Shown one piece after another: positions 1 to 6,418 of a stretch of 9,988 bases of DNA (its first letter is position 1; every line of letters begins with the position of its first letter). The stretch is taken from the NCBI GenBank assembly GCA_009787685.1, contig WQSV01000037.1:1-9988 (forward strand), read 5' to 3'. Below the pieces are notes generated by a model. That model was given only the letters and a program-made list of their open reading frames with translations. It searched no databases and had not been told where the DNA came from. The stretch is from Bacillota bacterium (GTDB lineage: Bacteria; Bacillota; Clostridia; Christensenellales; Pumilibacteraceae). The position numbers and the translations under genes were made by a program.

Positions 1-1970
1 TATTGAGGAATATCCGTTCCTCCATTTTCTTGTGGAGCATTGAGAAACCTGAGAAGCGCTCCAACAGTTAGCTCTGCATTTGGAGTTCCTCCTTGCCTAA
101 CTGCCGGTCTAATGAGAACTTGACTGTTTAATTCATTTGAAAAATAGAATCTTGATGTTGCATGAATTGATGGAAGTGCAGAAGACGCAATAAAACCGAT
201 TCCTGCAACCGCTTGACGAACTCCAACTACAAAAGAATTTCCAACGCGATAGAAATAGCCTCCTGCTGGCGGTGTTGGCGTCTCGTTTGTTTCACGTCCC
301 GGAACGATTCCATGTGGAATAACCGAGCGCTGAGCAGCTGAATAGAACTGGATTGTCATTCCAGTTGTTCCACGACCAACGACCATTTCAATTGTTCCAT
401 AGCCCGTGAAATTGTTGGTGTTTCCCTCTCTTCTTGTTCTGAATGAATCAATTGATGGGACTTTGAAATAGTGAACACCCCTGTTGCTGTCATAGAGATA
501 ATGGAACATGTTTGTGAAAACAATAGTGTGATAATTCACTGACGGTTCAAAGTTCCAACCTTGGTCATAGCGCGGAAGATAATCATTGCTGTGATATCTG
601 AAAATGATGCCTTGTCTGATTGCTTGATGAGGAAAAACGAAAGCTGTTGGCATCGCAGCGCCCGTCATCGTCACACCGAGTTCAACATTAAGACTGACTC
701 TTTGACCTTGAGCAAATTCGTTTGTCCCATCTGCATTGACATTAACTCTGTTGGTGTCTTGCATGACAACAAATTGCATCGGCTCACTAGTGAATCCGAA
801 ACCATTTGGAGTTTCGTCAACCAACTTGATATAGGTCACTCCAACTCTTTCTGGAGTTATTCTGTAGCCCCCGACAATATTGAGTGTTCTGTTGATAAGA
901 ACTGGATTTCCATTTGGATAAACTTCAACAACCGACCACAATGGGTTTGAAATTTGAGGGAAAAACTCAACATTCCCACTCGCTTGATTAAACAAAACTG
1001 GGCTTGTTCCAAGATCAAAAATAAACGCTGAAAAGTGCTGAAGTCCCGGAGGCGGCCTAAATGTCAAGCTCTCAAGCCTGTCATCAGTTCTTGCTGAAGC
1101 AACTAGAAGCGAGAGAACAATGTTTTCCGCCGTGTTAAACGCATTCACAGTTACGTTTATTGTTGCACTTCCCTCTCCAATCAAAGAGAAATAAACTCTT
1201 TCACCCCTTGACTGAATAGTTCTCAATTCATCAAATGCAATGATATTATCACCAGTCAAAGAAAGTCCAAGGTCTTCAACATTTCTTCCATCTTGCCCAA
1301 CAATACCCACTGAAACATCCGCTCCACCAAGACCTAATTGAACAACATCAACTGAGAATACTCTTCTAGCCGCGTCCGATGAAAAAGGAAGAGTGACACC
1401 TGCTTCGTTGATTATGTGGTTTGATTGATTTCCAACCGCATGAACATGACTGCTGAAATTCGCGCTCACTGCATGACGCAACACAACATAGAAATCAAAG
1501 ATTTCTCTTTGTCCAGCTGAAGTAAAAATGACAGTCACTCGTTGATTGTGAAGCTCCGCGTTTGCTGCAACTCTGAAGTTTAGCTGAAATTGTTCGCGAC
1601 TAACTCGATAAAGCGCCCCTTCTTCGAAAATCAAAGCGTTGTCATGACCAACTGGATTAATGACCTCAAACTCCAAACTTGGAGATATTTCTTCTCCAAC
1701 AATTTCAAGATCGATGTTAAGCCTATATTGCGCCCCAATTGATGCCGTTGTCCGCTGTCCTTCAATAGGCATATGATGACTAATCGATATTCGATTGACA
1801 CCAACAGGCATACCCCCACCACCATCTGCGGTTGCGAACAAAATTGCAAAAAGTATTGACAGAATAAAAAACACTCCGACAAGACCAATTAATATTAACA
1901 TTTTGAGTCGTGATTGCTTGACGCTTTGAAACTCAATCACTCCATCTTCTGCTTTTGTTTTTTTGAACAT
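1..1970 (-). CDS. Large membrane-anchored surface protein with Ig-like beta-rich ectodomain (C-terminus off the window)
   Basis: An uninterrupted frame of 656 codons runs from ATG at 1970 to the left edge, with no stop, so the protein is longer than what is visible. The start is supported by AAAGGAAG about 10 nt upstream and a strong promoter behind it. Residues 1-23 are charged and cytoplasmic in character (MFKKTKAEDG...). Residues 24-46 form one hydrophobic helix (LILIGLVGVFFILSILFAIL), followed by a glycine run (DGGGG, 50-53). This suggests a signal anchor; cleavage after ATA at about 48 is the alternative. The rest is rich in Val, Thr, Asn, Gly and aromatic residues, with alternating patterns and Big_2-like phrases such as GEGSATINVTVNAF and ERVGVTYIKLV, consistent with several bacterial Ig-like modules of about 100 residues. 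I see no catalytic motif, and no wall-sorting signal is visible because the C-terminus is missing. The coding frame is certain; the Ig-like reading is an inference from pattern, and the function (adhesion, envelope) is unknown. Confidence 0.85.
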   Translation of the reverse strand, partial: MFKKTKAEDGVIEFQSVKQSRLKMLILIGLVGVFFILSILFAILFATADGGGGMPVGVNRISISHHMPIEGQRTTASIGAQYRLNIDLEIVGEEISPSLEFEVINPVGHDNALIFEEGALYRVSREQFQLNFRVAANAELHNQRVTVIFTSAGQREIFDFYVVLRHAVSANFSSHVHAVGNQSNHIINEAGVTLPFSSDAARRVFSVDVVQLGLGGADVSVGIVGQDGRNVEDLGLSLTGDNIIAFDELRTIQSRGERVYFSLIGEGSATINVTVNAFNTAENIVLSLLVASARTDDRLESLTFRPPPGLQHFSAFIFDLGTSPVLFNQASGNVEFFPQISNPLWSVVEVYPNGNPVLINRTLNIVGGYRITPERVGVTYIKLVDETPNGFGFTSEPMQFVVMQDTNRVNVNADGTNEFAQGQRVSLNVELGVTMTGAAMPTAFVFPHQAIRQGIIFRYHSNDYLPRYDQGWNFEPSVNYHTIVFTNMFHYLYDSNRGVHYFKVPSIDSFRTRREGNTNNFTGYGTIEMVVGRGTTGMTIQFYSAAQRSVIPHGIVPGRETNETPTPPAGGYFYRVGNSFVVGVRQAVAGIGFIASSALPSIHATSRFYFSNELNSQVLIRPAVRQGGTPNAELTVGALLRFLNAPQENGGTDIPQ

Positions 1971-2038
1971 AATAATACTTCCTTTTGTGTCGCGATGATG
2001 ACCACCTTTCAACAAAAACTACACCATCGCTTGATTAG

Positions 2039-2067
2039 ATTATATCACATTTATTTGGGCTTGTCAA
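2039..2067 (-). promoter_or_regulatory. Promoter of the surface protein gene
   Basis: Read on the minus strand, TTGACA (2062-2067) is followed by a 17-nt spacer and TATAAT (2039-2044), with TG one base before the -10 box (TGATATAAT), so it is also an extended -10. Transcription should begin near 2032, leaving a leader of about 60 nt that carries the AAAGGAAG ribosome binding site. It is a near-perfect sigma-A/sigma-70 consensus, so strong basal expression is expected. Confidence 0.85.
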
Positions 2068-2074
2068 CAATTTT

Positions 2075-2101
2075 TTAGCAGTTGAACACCGAGACTGCTA
2101 A
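2075..2101. promoter_or_regulatory. 27-bp inverted repeat resembling CIRCE
   Basis: TTAGCAGT and ACTGCTAA form a perfect 8-bp inverted repeat around an 11-nt centre. Overall length, and the outer six bases of each arm (TTAGCA...TGCTAA), match the HrcA operator CIRCE (TTAGCACTC-N9-GAGTGCTAA). The left arm differs from CIRCE at two positions and the right arm at one. It lies just upstream of the -35 box of the surface protein promoter and about 160 bp upstream of the cysS promoter. It could be an HrcA-type operator, a site for another regulator, or a hairpin. No heat-shock gene is visible next to it, which weakens the HrcA reading. Confidence 0.4.
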
Positions 2102-2259
2102 TTTTTAATTAGTCATTTTTCGATGATTTTAGGGCATTCTTTCCATATTTTGGAGATGTTCACAATTTGAGTTTTGTGGCATATATTTTTCTCGCAAAAG
2201 GTTGCCAAAATAACTAGATTACCAACGATTGTGTCGCAAAATAAAAGCATTGAAAATAC

Positions 2260-2288
2260 TTGACACATTTTTTTCAGCTTGCTATAAT
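2260..2288 (+). promoter_or_regulatory. Promoter of cysS giving an almost leaderless mRNA
   Basis: TTGACA (2260-2265), a 17-nt spacer and TATAAT (2283-2288) form a consensus promoter. The cysS ATG begins at 2300, only 11 nt after the -10 box, so transcription starting 6-7 nt downstream of the box leaves roughly 4-6 nt before the start codon. No Shine-Dalgarno sequence fits in that space, and none is present in the DNA there. Confidence 0.85.
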
Positions 2289-2299
2289 AATCTAGTATT

Positions 2300-3688
2300 A
2301 TGAAATTCTATAACACATTGTCAAGAAAAAAAGAATTATTTGAGCCAATTGGAAAAGTTGTCACTATGTATGCTTGTGGCCCAACAGTCTATAACTATGC
2401 TCACATTGGAAACATGAGGACATATGTCTTTTTGGATTTGTTAAGACGAGGATTAAAACTTAATGGCTTTAAATTGAAGGGTGTTCTTAATATAACTGAT
2501 GTTGGGCATTTGCTGTCGGATGGCGATGAAGGCGAAGATAAAATGGTGAAAGCATCTAGAGAACGAAAAATGACCCCTTGGGAAATTGCGAAATATTTCA
2601 CTGGTGTTTTCTTCTCCGATTGCGAAAAATTGAACATTGGCAAAAGCGAAATCATTGCCCTTGCAACGGATCATATTCAAGAAATGATTGATTACGTCGT
2701 CACACTAGAAAAAAAGGGCTATGCCTATGAAACTGATGATGGGATTTATTTTGATGTTTCAAAATTCGAAAATTATGGAAAACTCTCAAGAATAAAACTT
2801 GACGAACAACAAGCTGGAAAGCGAGTGAAAATCAACACTCAAAAACGAAATCCCTATGACTTTGCTCTTTGGAAAAAAGCTGACGCAAACCACATTATGC
2901 AATGGGAGTCTCCTTGGGGCATGGGATATCCCGGATGGCACATTGAATGCTCCGCAATGGCAAAGAAATATTTGGGAGTAACCTTTGATATCCATTCAGG
3001 TGGTGTTGACCATATTCCAATTCACCATGAGAACGAAATCGCTCAATCGGAAGCGCTTGAAGGTAAAAAAACCGTCAACTACTGGCTTCACGGCGAGTTC
3101 ATGCTTGTTGACAGTGGAAAGATGTCAAAATCACTTGGCAATACCTACACTATTTCTGACCTTGAACAAAAAGGCTACTCCCCTCTTGACTTTAGATATT
3201 TTTGTTTGAACGCTCATTATCGCAAACCTCTGAATTTCACATTCGATGGACTCGACGGAGCAAAAATTTCTCTTGCAAGACTCTATTCAGCGATTGAAAA
3301 ACACAAGTTTTCATCTGGTCACACCGACCCACTAATTATTGAAGAATATCGCAAAAAATTGATTAACGCGATTTCGGATGACCTAAACATTCCACTAGCT
3401 CTCGGTCATCTTTGGACACTGCTCAAAAATGAACCATCTGTTGATATCTATGCCCTTGCTCTTGAATACGATAAAGTCTTGGGGCTGTCTCTTGACAAAG
3501 TCGAAAAATCGGTTGAAGAAAAAACAAATATTGATATTCCAGAAAATGTTGTCGTTCTTGCTCAAAAGCGATTAGATGCCAAAAAATCTAAGGATTTTGC
3601 GAGCGCTGACAGCTTGAGAAATGAAATAACCACTCTTGGATATGTCGTCGTTGACACAAAAGAAGGTTTCGAGATTAAGAAAATTTAG
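2300..3688 (+). CDS. cysS: Cysteinyl-tRNA synthetase
   Basis: This enzyme activates cysteine with ATP and charges tRNA-Cys in the cytoplasm. The 462 residues match the usual length of about 460-480. The N-terminus (YNTLSRKK, then MYACGPTVYNYAHIGNMR) is the classic class I catalytic opening, with the HIGH-type motif HIGN at 35-38. Expected zinc ligands are Cys26, Cys217 (in GWHIECSAM), His242 and Glu246 (in IHHENEIAQSEA). The KMSKS loop is at 274-278, followed by SLGN. The C-terminal third is the helical anticodon-binding region, ending in the usual QKRLDAKKSKDFASADSLRNEI helix (around residue 420 onward), where family members carry a near-identical R..A...KD...AD.IR. segment. The ATG at 2300 is required to keep the conserved YNTLSR start, even though no ribosome binding site precedes it. 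The gene appears monocistronic: its own promoter lies before it and a terminator after it. Confidence 0.97.
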   Translation: MKFYNTLSRKKELFEPIGKVVTMYACGPTVYNYAHIGNMRTYVFLDLLRRGLKLNGFKLKGVLNITDVGHLLSDGDEGEDKMVKASRERKMTPWEIAKYFTGVFFSDCEKLNIGKSEIIALATDHIQEMIDYVVTLEKKGYAYETDDGIYFDVSKFENYGKLSRIKLDEQQAGKRVKINTQKRNPYDFALWKKADANHIMQWESPWGMGYPGWHIECSAMAKKYLGVTFDIHSGGVDHIPIHHENEIAQSEALEGKKTVNYWLHGEFMLVDSGKMSKSLGNTYTISDLEQKGYSPLDFRYFCLNAHYRKPLNFTFDGLDGAKISLARLYSAIEKHKFSSGHTDPLIIEEYRKKLINAISDDLNIPLALGHLWTLLKNEPSVDIYALALEYDKVLGLSLDKVEKSVEEKTNIDIPENVVVLAQKRLDAKKSKDFASADSLRNEITTLGYVVVDTKEGFEIKKI

Positions 3689-3711
3689 CTACTGTTTTTA
3701 ATGTTAAAATC

Positions 3712-3752
3712 GTAGGGGATGCCAAAAATCGGCGCCCCCTGCATATTTTTTT
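3712..3752 (+). terminator. Intrinsic terminator of cysS
   Basis: A 12-position stem pairs 3712-3723 with 3731-3742 (GUAGGGG against the complementary CCCCUGC, then GCC with GGC, with one A-C mismatch and two G-U pairs), closing a 7-nt AAAAAUC loop. A run of mostly T (3743-3752) follows. It begins 23 nt after the cysS stop codon and is the only GC-rich hairpin nearby. Confidence 0.8.
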
Positions 3753-3804
3753 AGCATCTCTCTACTTATAAAAAAACAAACCACAAAAGGAACTCCTCAA
3801 ACAA

Positions 3805-4596
3805 ATGTTGAAATCTGCATTCGCAAACTATGGCAAAAACTTCAAATTCTTCCCTATTGTGATTGGTGTCACTTATTTTTCAATTGCTTTAATTTTTGGA
3901 ACAATTCTTATTATTTTAAACAATCGATTGCCCTATGACACAAGCTCTCTTTTTAGCGAACTGGGATATTCTTTCTCCTATGCTTTTTCAACAATCACTA
4001 TTCAAGACTTCGCAGGCGGAAACATTTTGTCAGTTGTCATGAGCAATCTCGTTGACAACTTGACCACAAGGTTTGACACAGGTGCTGGCTCTCTTGCCAC
4101 AATGTTTTTCATTGCTGTTCTTCTTTTGTTTCTTTCAATCATGCTTGCTGGAATACTACTAAAAATGTTCGTTCGCAAAAGCTTAAAGAACACAAAAACT
4201 AGAAAAGGCATTGGAGCAATGATCATCAGACTTTTGATTTCCCTCATTTTAACCACAGTCATTTCTGTTGCAGTTTTTTTCTTCTTCCACCTAATTTTCG
4301 TGTTCTTATTTTTATATTTGATATTAACGAGCATCGCAAGCATCGTTGAAATCAAAATAATTTTTTTCAAAGAAAAGAAAATGAAGGATTTCCTAAAACC
4401 CAAAAATATCTTTCTATACTTACTAGTTTTTGTTATTTTTTTCACCATAACAATAGGATTCATTGTTGCTCTAAGCTTTATTATCAACTTTCTGATTGCA
4501 ATTTTAATTGGAATCCCGTTCTTTATCTACTTCAATGAAACAACAAAATACACCCTAGTCGAATATTTCAGAAACATTAAACTTGAGAGCAAATAA
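3805..4596 (+). CDS. Multi-pass membrane protein of unknown function
   Basis: A 263-residue, very hydrophobic protein with about five or six membrane segments: roughly residues 16-38 (FPIVIGVTYFSIALIFGTILIIL), 96-122 (long leucine-rich helix), 139-178 (one or two helices, very rich in Phe, Leu and Ile), 199-222 and 224-245. The loop between the first two segments (about 40-95) is Ser/Thr-rich and likely outside; the Lys/Arg-rich loops at 123-138 and 184-198 (FFKEKKMKDFLKPKN) are likely inside by the positive-inside rule. There is no signal peptide, ATP-binding motif or catalytic motif. AAAGGAA lies about 12 nt before ATG. I do not recognise the family. No promoter of its own stands out between the cysS terminator and the start, so it may depend on a weak promoter there or on read-through. 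Coding status is well supported by length, hydrophobic pattern and ribosome binding site. Confidence 0.85.
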   Translation: MLKSAFANYGKNFKFFPIVIGVTYFSIALIFGTILIILNNRLPYDTSSLFSELGYSFSYAFSTITIQDFAGGNILSVVMSNLVDNLTTRFDTGAGSLATMFFIAVLLLFLSIMLAGILLKMFVRKSLKNTKTRKGIGAMIIRLLISLILTTVISVAVFFFFHLIFVFLFLYLILTSIASIVEIKIIFFKEKKMKDFLKPKNIFLYLLVFVIFFTITIGFIVALSFIINFLIAILIGIPFFIYFNETTKYTLVEYFRNIKLESK

Positions 4597-4721
4597 AAAA
4601 TTTAAAATCTTTATCACACACAGCCACTATTCATATCTTTTTTAAATTACCAATTATTTTCAACTGGTTTGTCTTGACATTATTTGCAATAGCACTCTCT
4701 CACTAAAACGCAAAACCTTAT

Positions 4722-4745
4722 CGACAGTCTTAAACTGTTCTGTCG
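4722..4745. repeat. Two overlapping, mutually exclusive short hairpins
   Basis: CGACAG (4722-4727) is complementary to CTGTCG (4740-4745). Nested and out of register, ACAGT (4724-4728) is complementary to ACTGT (4734-4738) around a CTTAA loop. Both helices use the same left-arm bases, so only one can form at a time. Function is unknown. Confidence 0.5.
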
Positions 4746-4760
4746 GGCTCTGCTTGTTTA

Positions 4761-4787
4761 GTATTTGACCACAAACGTGTCAAATAC
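4761..4787. repeat. Perfect 9-bp inverted repeat with 9-nt centre
   Basis: GTATTTGAC (4761-4769) and GTCAAATAC (4779-4787) are perfect reverse complements around a 9-nt centre, in which AC and GT can extend the stem past a single bulged C to leave an AAAC loop. No T-run follows, so it is not a standard terminator. It could be a protein-binding site or part of a structured RNA. Confidence 0.6.
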
Positions 4788-4875
4788 CCTTTTCAAAGAG
4801 CATGACTTATTAACATAGAATCACTTCCACAAACCAATCATTAAAAAAATCAAAACCGATTTTTGCATTAGCTCC

Positions 4876-4892
4876 GTGACCTAGTGCGTCAC
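4876..4892. repeat. Short hairpin
   Basis: GTGAC (4876-4880) and GTCAC (4888-4892) are perfect reverse complements around a 7-nt loop. It is one of the few GC-containing stems of this AT-rich gap and is enclosed by the longer pairing AACCGAT/ATTGGTT. Confidence 0.4.
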
Positions 4893-4934
4893 AAAATTTT
4901 ATTGGTTGTTTTTAAATTTGTCCACCACTCAAAC

Positions 4935-4969
4935 AAAAGACTGCATTAAAAAATGTAGTCTTTTGTCTT
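4935..4969. terminator. Bidirectional intrinsic terminator between convergent genes
   Basis: A 13-bp stem (4935-4947 with 4952-4964, one G-U pair) closes an AAAA loop. Because the stem begins with AAAA and ends with TTTT, it gives a T-run in both directions, and GTCTTTTT follows on the plus side. It lies directly after the stop codon of the asparaginase gene on the minus strand and also faces transcription arriving from the membrane protein gene. Confidence 0.8.
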
Positions 4970-4970
4970 T

Positions 4971-5921
4971 TTAGAAATATTCATTTGCAATATTTGATTT
5001 TAAGAACTTCTCTCTTTCGAGTTCTTTCATTTCACTTGAGAGGACAAGTTTGTAATAGAGTGCTAGTGTTGTTATATTTTGAAAAACTTTTATTCTTTTA
5101 TCTAATTTTTCTTGCCCTGCGTATTGATTATTTCCCTCTTTTCCTCCAGTTAAGTAGATTTGACAACCACTTTCAGCAAGAAGGTTTAGTCCTTCTATGT
5201 TTGCAGTTCCACTGTGAAAGCCTTCGACAACACACGCAGAATAGTTGTTCTTAAGAATTGAAGAAAGAATTTTATAATCGTTATATGGATCAACAGTGTA
5301 GGGTTCAACCAAGAAAATTCCTTTTGAGTCTGGGCTTAGTGTGAAATTATTTCCAAAATCAAGTTGAACTGCACTATGCGCTGTGCATTGTGAGTTGTGC
5401 ATTGTTTCCCCTGCACTTGAAACATGTCCGTCGAATGCCCTTGTTCTGAGCATTCTTGCCCCATAATGAATTTTAGTTTCTTCTCCGGGGTTTTTATAGG
5501 ACACAAAAACACCAACTTGATTGGTTCTTTGAATAAATTCAACCGCTTTTTGCATATTCGCAAAACCATTTGACCGCTCATCATTGAGTGGATAATCCGC
5601 AGAAACTATTACAACAGGAATTTTGATGTGAGATAATTTTAAAGCAAGATATGTTGCAGAATATGCAAGCGTGTCCGTTCCATGGGTCAAAATAATGCCA
5701 TCACATTCACAACTTTTGCATTCTTTTTCAATCGCATTCGCTATTTCTTGGCGAATCTTCAAGTCCATATTTTCGGAAAGAACATTGCAAACTGCGACAG
5801 ATTTTTTGAATATTATGCCATTGAAAGCATCCAACAAATTGGCCTTGCCCGCAGTCAATGCCGAACCATCCCTCATCGTTGATATTGTTCCACCTGTTGT
5901 TAAAAGAGTTAAGTTTTTCAT
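4971..5921 (-). CDS. Cytoplasmic L-asparaginase
   Basis: This enzyme hydrolyses L-asparagine to aspartate and ammonia. The 316 residues fit the bacterial asparaginase family (about 320-340). The N-terminal signature LLTTGGTIST places the nucleophile at Thr12. The second signature, ILTHGTDTLAYSA, gives Thr82-Asp83, and Lys150 in ETKIHYGARM matches the catalytic lysine; together these complete the Thr-Lys-Asp triad. SADYPLNDERSNG matches the conserved PL...RSDG stretch. The C-terminal domain follows, with VVEGFHSGTAN and a GG...YAG segment. There is no signal peptide, so it resembles the cytoplasmic type. Two oddities: residues 174-185 are encoded by a 7-bp tandem repeat (separate entry), and no Shine-Dalgarno is seen before ATG 5921 (the upstream bases are TTTTTCGTCTT). 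The start is fixed by the family N-terminus. A TATAAT at 5984-5989 (minus strand) could serve as a -10 box but has no good -35. Transcription ends at the hairpin just downstream. Confidence 0.93.
   Translation of the reverse strand: MKNLTLLTTGGTISTMRDGSALTAGKANLLDAFNGIIFKKSVAVCNVLSENMDLKIRQEIANAIEKECKSCECDGIILTHGTDTLAYSATYLALKLSHIKIPVVIVSADYPLNDERSNGFANMQKAVEFIQRTNQVGVFVSYKNPGEETKIHYGARMLRTRAFDGHVSSAGETMHNSQCTAHSAVQLDFGNNFTLSPDSKGIFLVEPYTVDPYNDYKILSSILKNNYSACVVEGFHSGTANIEGLNLLAESGCQIYLTGGKEGNNQYAGQEKLDKRIKVFQNITTLALYYKLVLSSEMKELEREKFLKSNIANEYF
5367..5402 (-). repeat. In-frame 7-bp tandem repeat inside the asparaginase gene
   Basis: On the minus strand five consecutive heptamers can be read: ATGCACA, ACTCACA, ATGCACA, GCGCATA and GTGCAGT, plus one base, making exactly 12 codons (MHNSQCTAHSAV, residues 174-185). 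The segment lies after RAFDGHVSSAGE, at the family position (AF.S.N.PPL.....G.I) where length varies between members. The codons look unlike the surrounding protein, suggesting that repeat DNA was inserted into a tolerant loop. Confidence 0.6.
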
Positions 5922-5929
5922 AAGACGAA

Positions 5930-6029
5930 AAATTTAGTGAACAGCTAGCAATAAACAGTGGTTGTCAAATTATTTTTTTAATAATTATATCCTGCACCAT
6001 TCACTCATTTTAACTATTCACTAAAAATT
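5930..6029. repeat. Palindromic heptad-repeat element between the asparaginase gene and the 106-residue gene
   Basis: The left arm reads AGTGAAC AGCTAGC AATAAAC AGTGG (5936-5961). The reverse complement of the right arm (5997-6022) reads AGTGAAT AGTTAAA ATGAGTG AATGG. The two 26-mers agree at 17 positions, and both are flanked outside by A/T runs. The centre contains an AT-only hairpin, AATTATT (5968-5974) with AATAATT (5980-5986). The element fills almost the whole gap and abuts the stop codon of the upstream gene. Confidence 0.55.
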
Positions 6030-6348
6030 AATAGGCACTTGAAGCCTTATAGACTGTCTGTGAATTTGCTCCAACTTCTGCCATTTCTTCGACAGAAATA
6101 TTCATGCTTGCTTTGACTTCATAGTAAACAAGGTCATTGTCTTCATCAATGTCTTCAGAAGAAATGTGGAAACTTGATATTGCTCCAGCCTTTTTTAACT
6201 CTTTTAAATCATCGTTTATTTCTTTTTTAAATTTTTTCGAGCCATAGTATGTTGAGCAACGAAATTGCGCAACAACATCGGATGTTCCACGATAGTTTGA
6301 ACAAAGCGTTCTAAGAACGCTCTCTGCTTTTTCTGAAACAGATTTCAT
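6028..6348 (-). CDS. Small soluble protein of unknown function
   Basis: A 106-residue protein, MKSVSEKAES... to ...YKASSAY, that I do not recognise. A GGGAGA ribosome binding site about 12 nt before ATG supports the start. Visible features are an N-terminal helix (about 2-18), a Lys/Glu-rich amphipathic helix (about 37-55, KKFKKEINDDLKELKKAGA), then two likely beta strands (ISSFHISS and LVYYEVKASM) separated by an acidic turn (EDIDEDND), and a short C-terminal helix (SVEEMAEV). There are two cysteines (16 and 31), no signal peptide and no membrane helix. The alternating helix/strand pattern suggests a small compact alpha-beta domain. It lies between gpmI and the asparaginase gene on the same strand, with gaps of about 105 nt on each side that both carry heptad repeats; whether it is cotranscribed is unclear. 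Its normal amino acid composition and ribosome binding site make it a credible gene. Confidence 0.7.
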   Translation of the reverse strand: MKSVSEKAESVLRTLCSNYRGTSDVVAQFRCSTYYGSKKFKKEINDDLKELKKAGAISSFHISSEDIDEDNDLVYYEVKASMNISVEEMAEVGANSQTVYKASSAY

Positions 6349-6418
6349 ATAGATTAAATTTCTCCCATTTTAAATATTATGCGGTCATCAATCAACCCCT
6401 GCAAAACAAAATAAATTA

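Larger units (their letters stand above)
1971..2299. other. Divergent intergenic control region between the surface protein gene and cysS
   Basis: This 329-nt AT-rich gap holds the leader and promoter of the minus-strand surface protein gene (1971-2067), a 27-bp inverted repeat (2075-2101) and the cysS promoter (2260-2288). From 2102 to 2259 I see only AT-rich sequence with no credible ORF and no strong hairpin. No T-box leader, which often controls cysS in Bacillota, is present in front of cysS. Confidence 0.7.
4597..4970. other. Gene-free intergenic stretch with several inverted repeats
   Basis: No ORF with a plausible start is seen on either strand of this 374-nt gap between two convergent genes. 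It contains perfect inverted repeats at 4722-4745, 4761-4787, 4845-4864 (AAAAATC and GATTTTT around six bases) and 4876-4892, and ends in a terminator hairpin at 4935-4964. AACCGAT (4854-4860) can also pair with ATTGGTT (4901-4907) with one G-U, enclosing the 4876-4892 hairpin. This density of structure suggests either an uncharacterised RNA or decayed sequence. No tRNA, riboswitch or other known RNA was recognised, and no convincing promoter is present: TTGACA at 4674-4679 lacks a -10 box at the right distance. Confidence 0.5.

Noticed and set aside
561..950. 129-residue plus-strand ORF
   Set aside because: It lies antisense within the continuous surface protein frame and has no ribosome binding site or recognisable content.
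1985..2015. T-box-like AAAGGTGGT...CGCGA on the minus strand in the surface protein leader
   Set aside because: The leader is only about 60 nt, too short for a T-box; there is no specifier stem or terminator/antiterminator pair, and it faces away from cysS.
4684..4700. CIRCE half-site AATAGCACTC
   Set aside because: The matching second arm GAGTGCTAA is absent at the required distance.
5963..5968. TTGACA (minus strand) as the asparaginase -35 box
   Set aside because: No acceptable -10 box is found 16-18 nt downstream.
6367..6395. TTGATT-N17-TAAAAT as promoter of the 106-residue gene
   Set aside because: The predicted start of transcription would fall after the GGGAGA ribosome binding site, removing it from the message.
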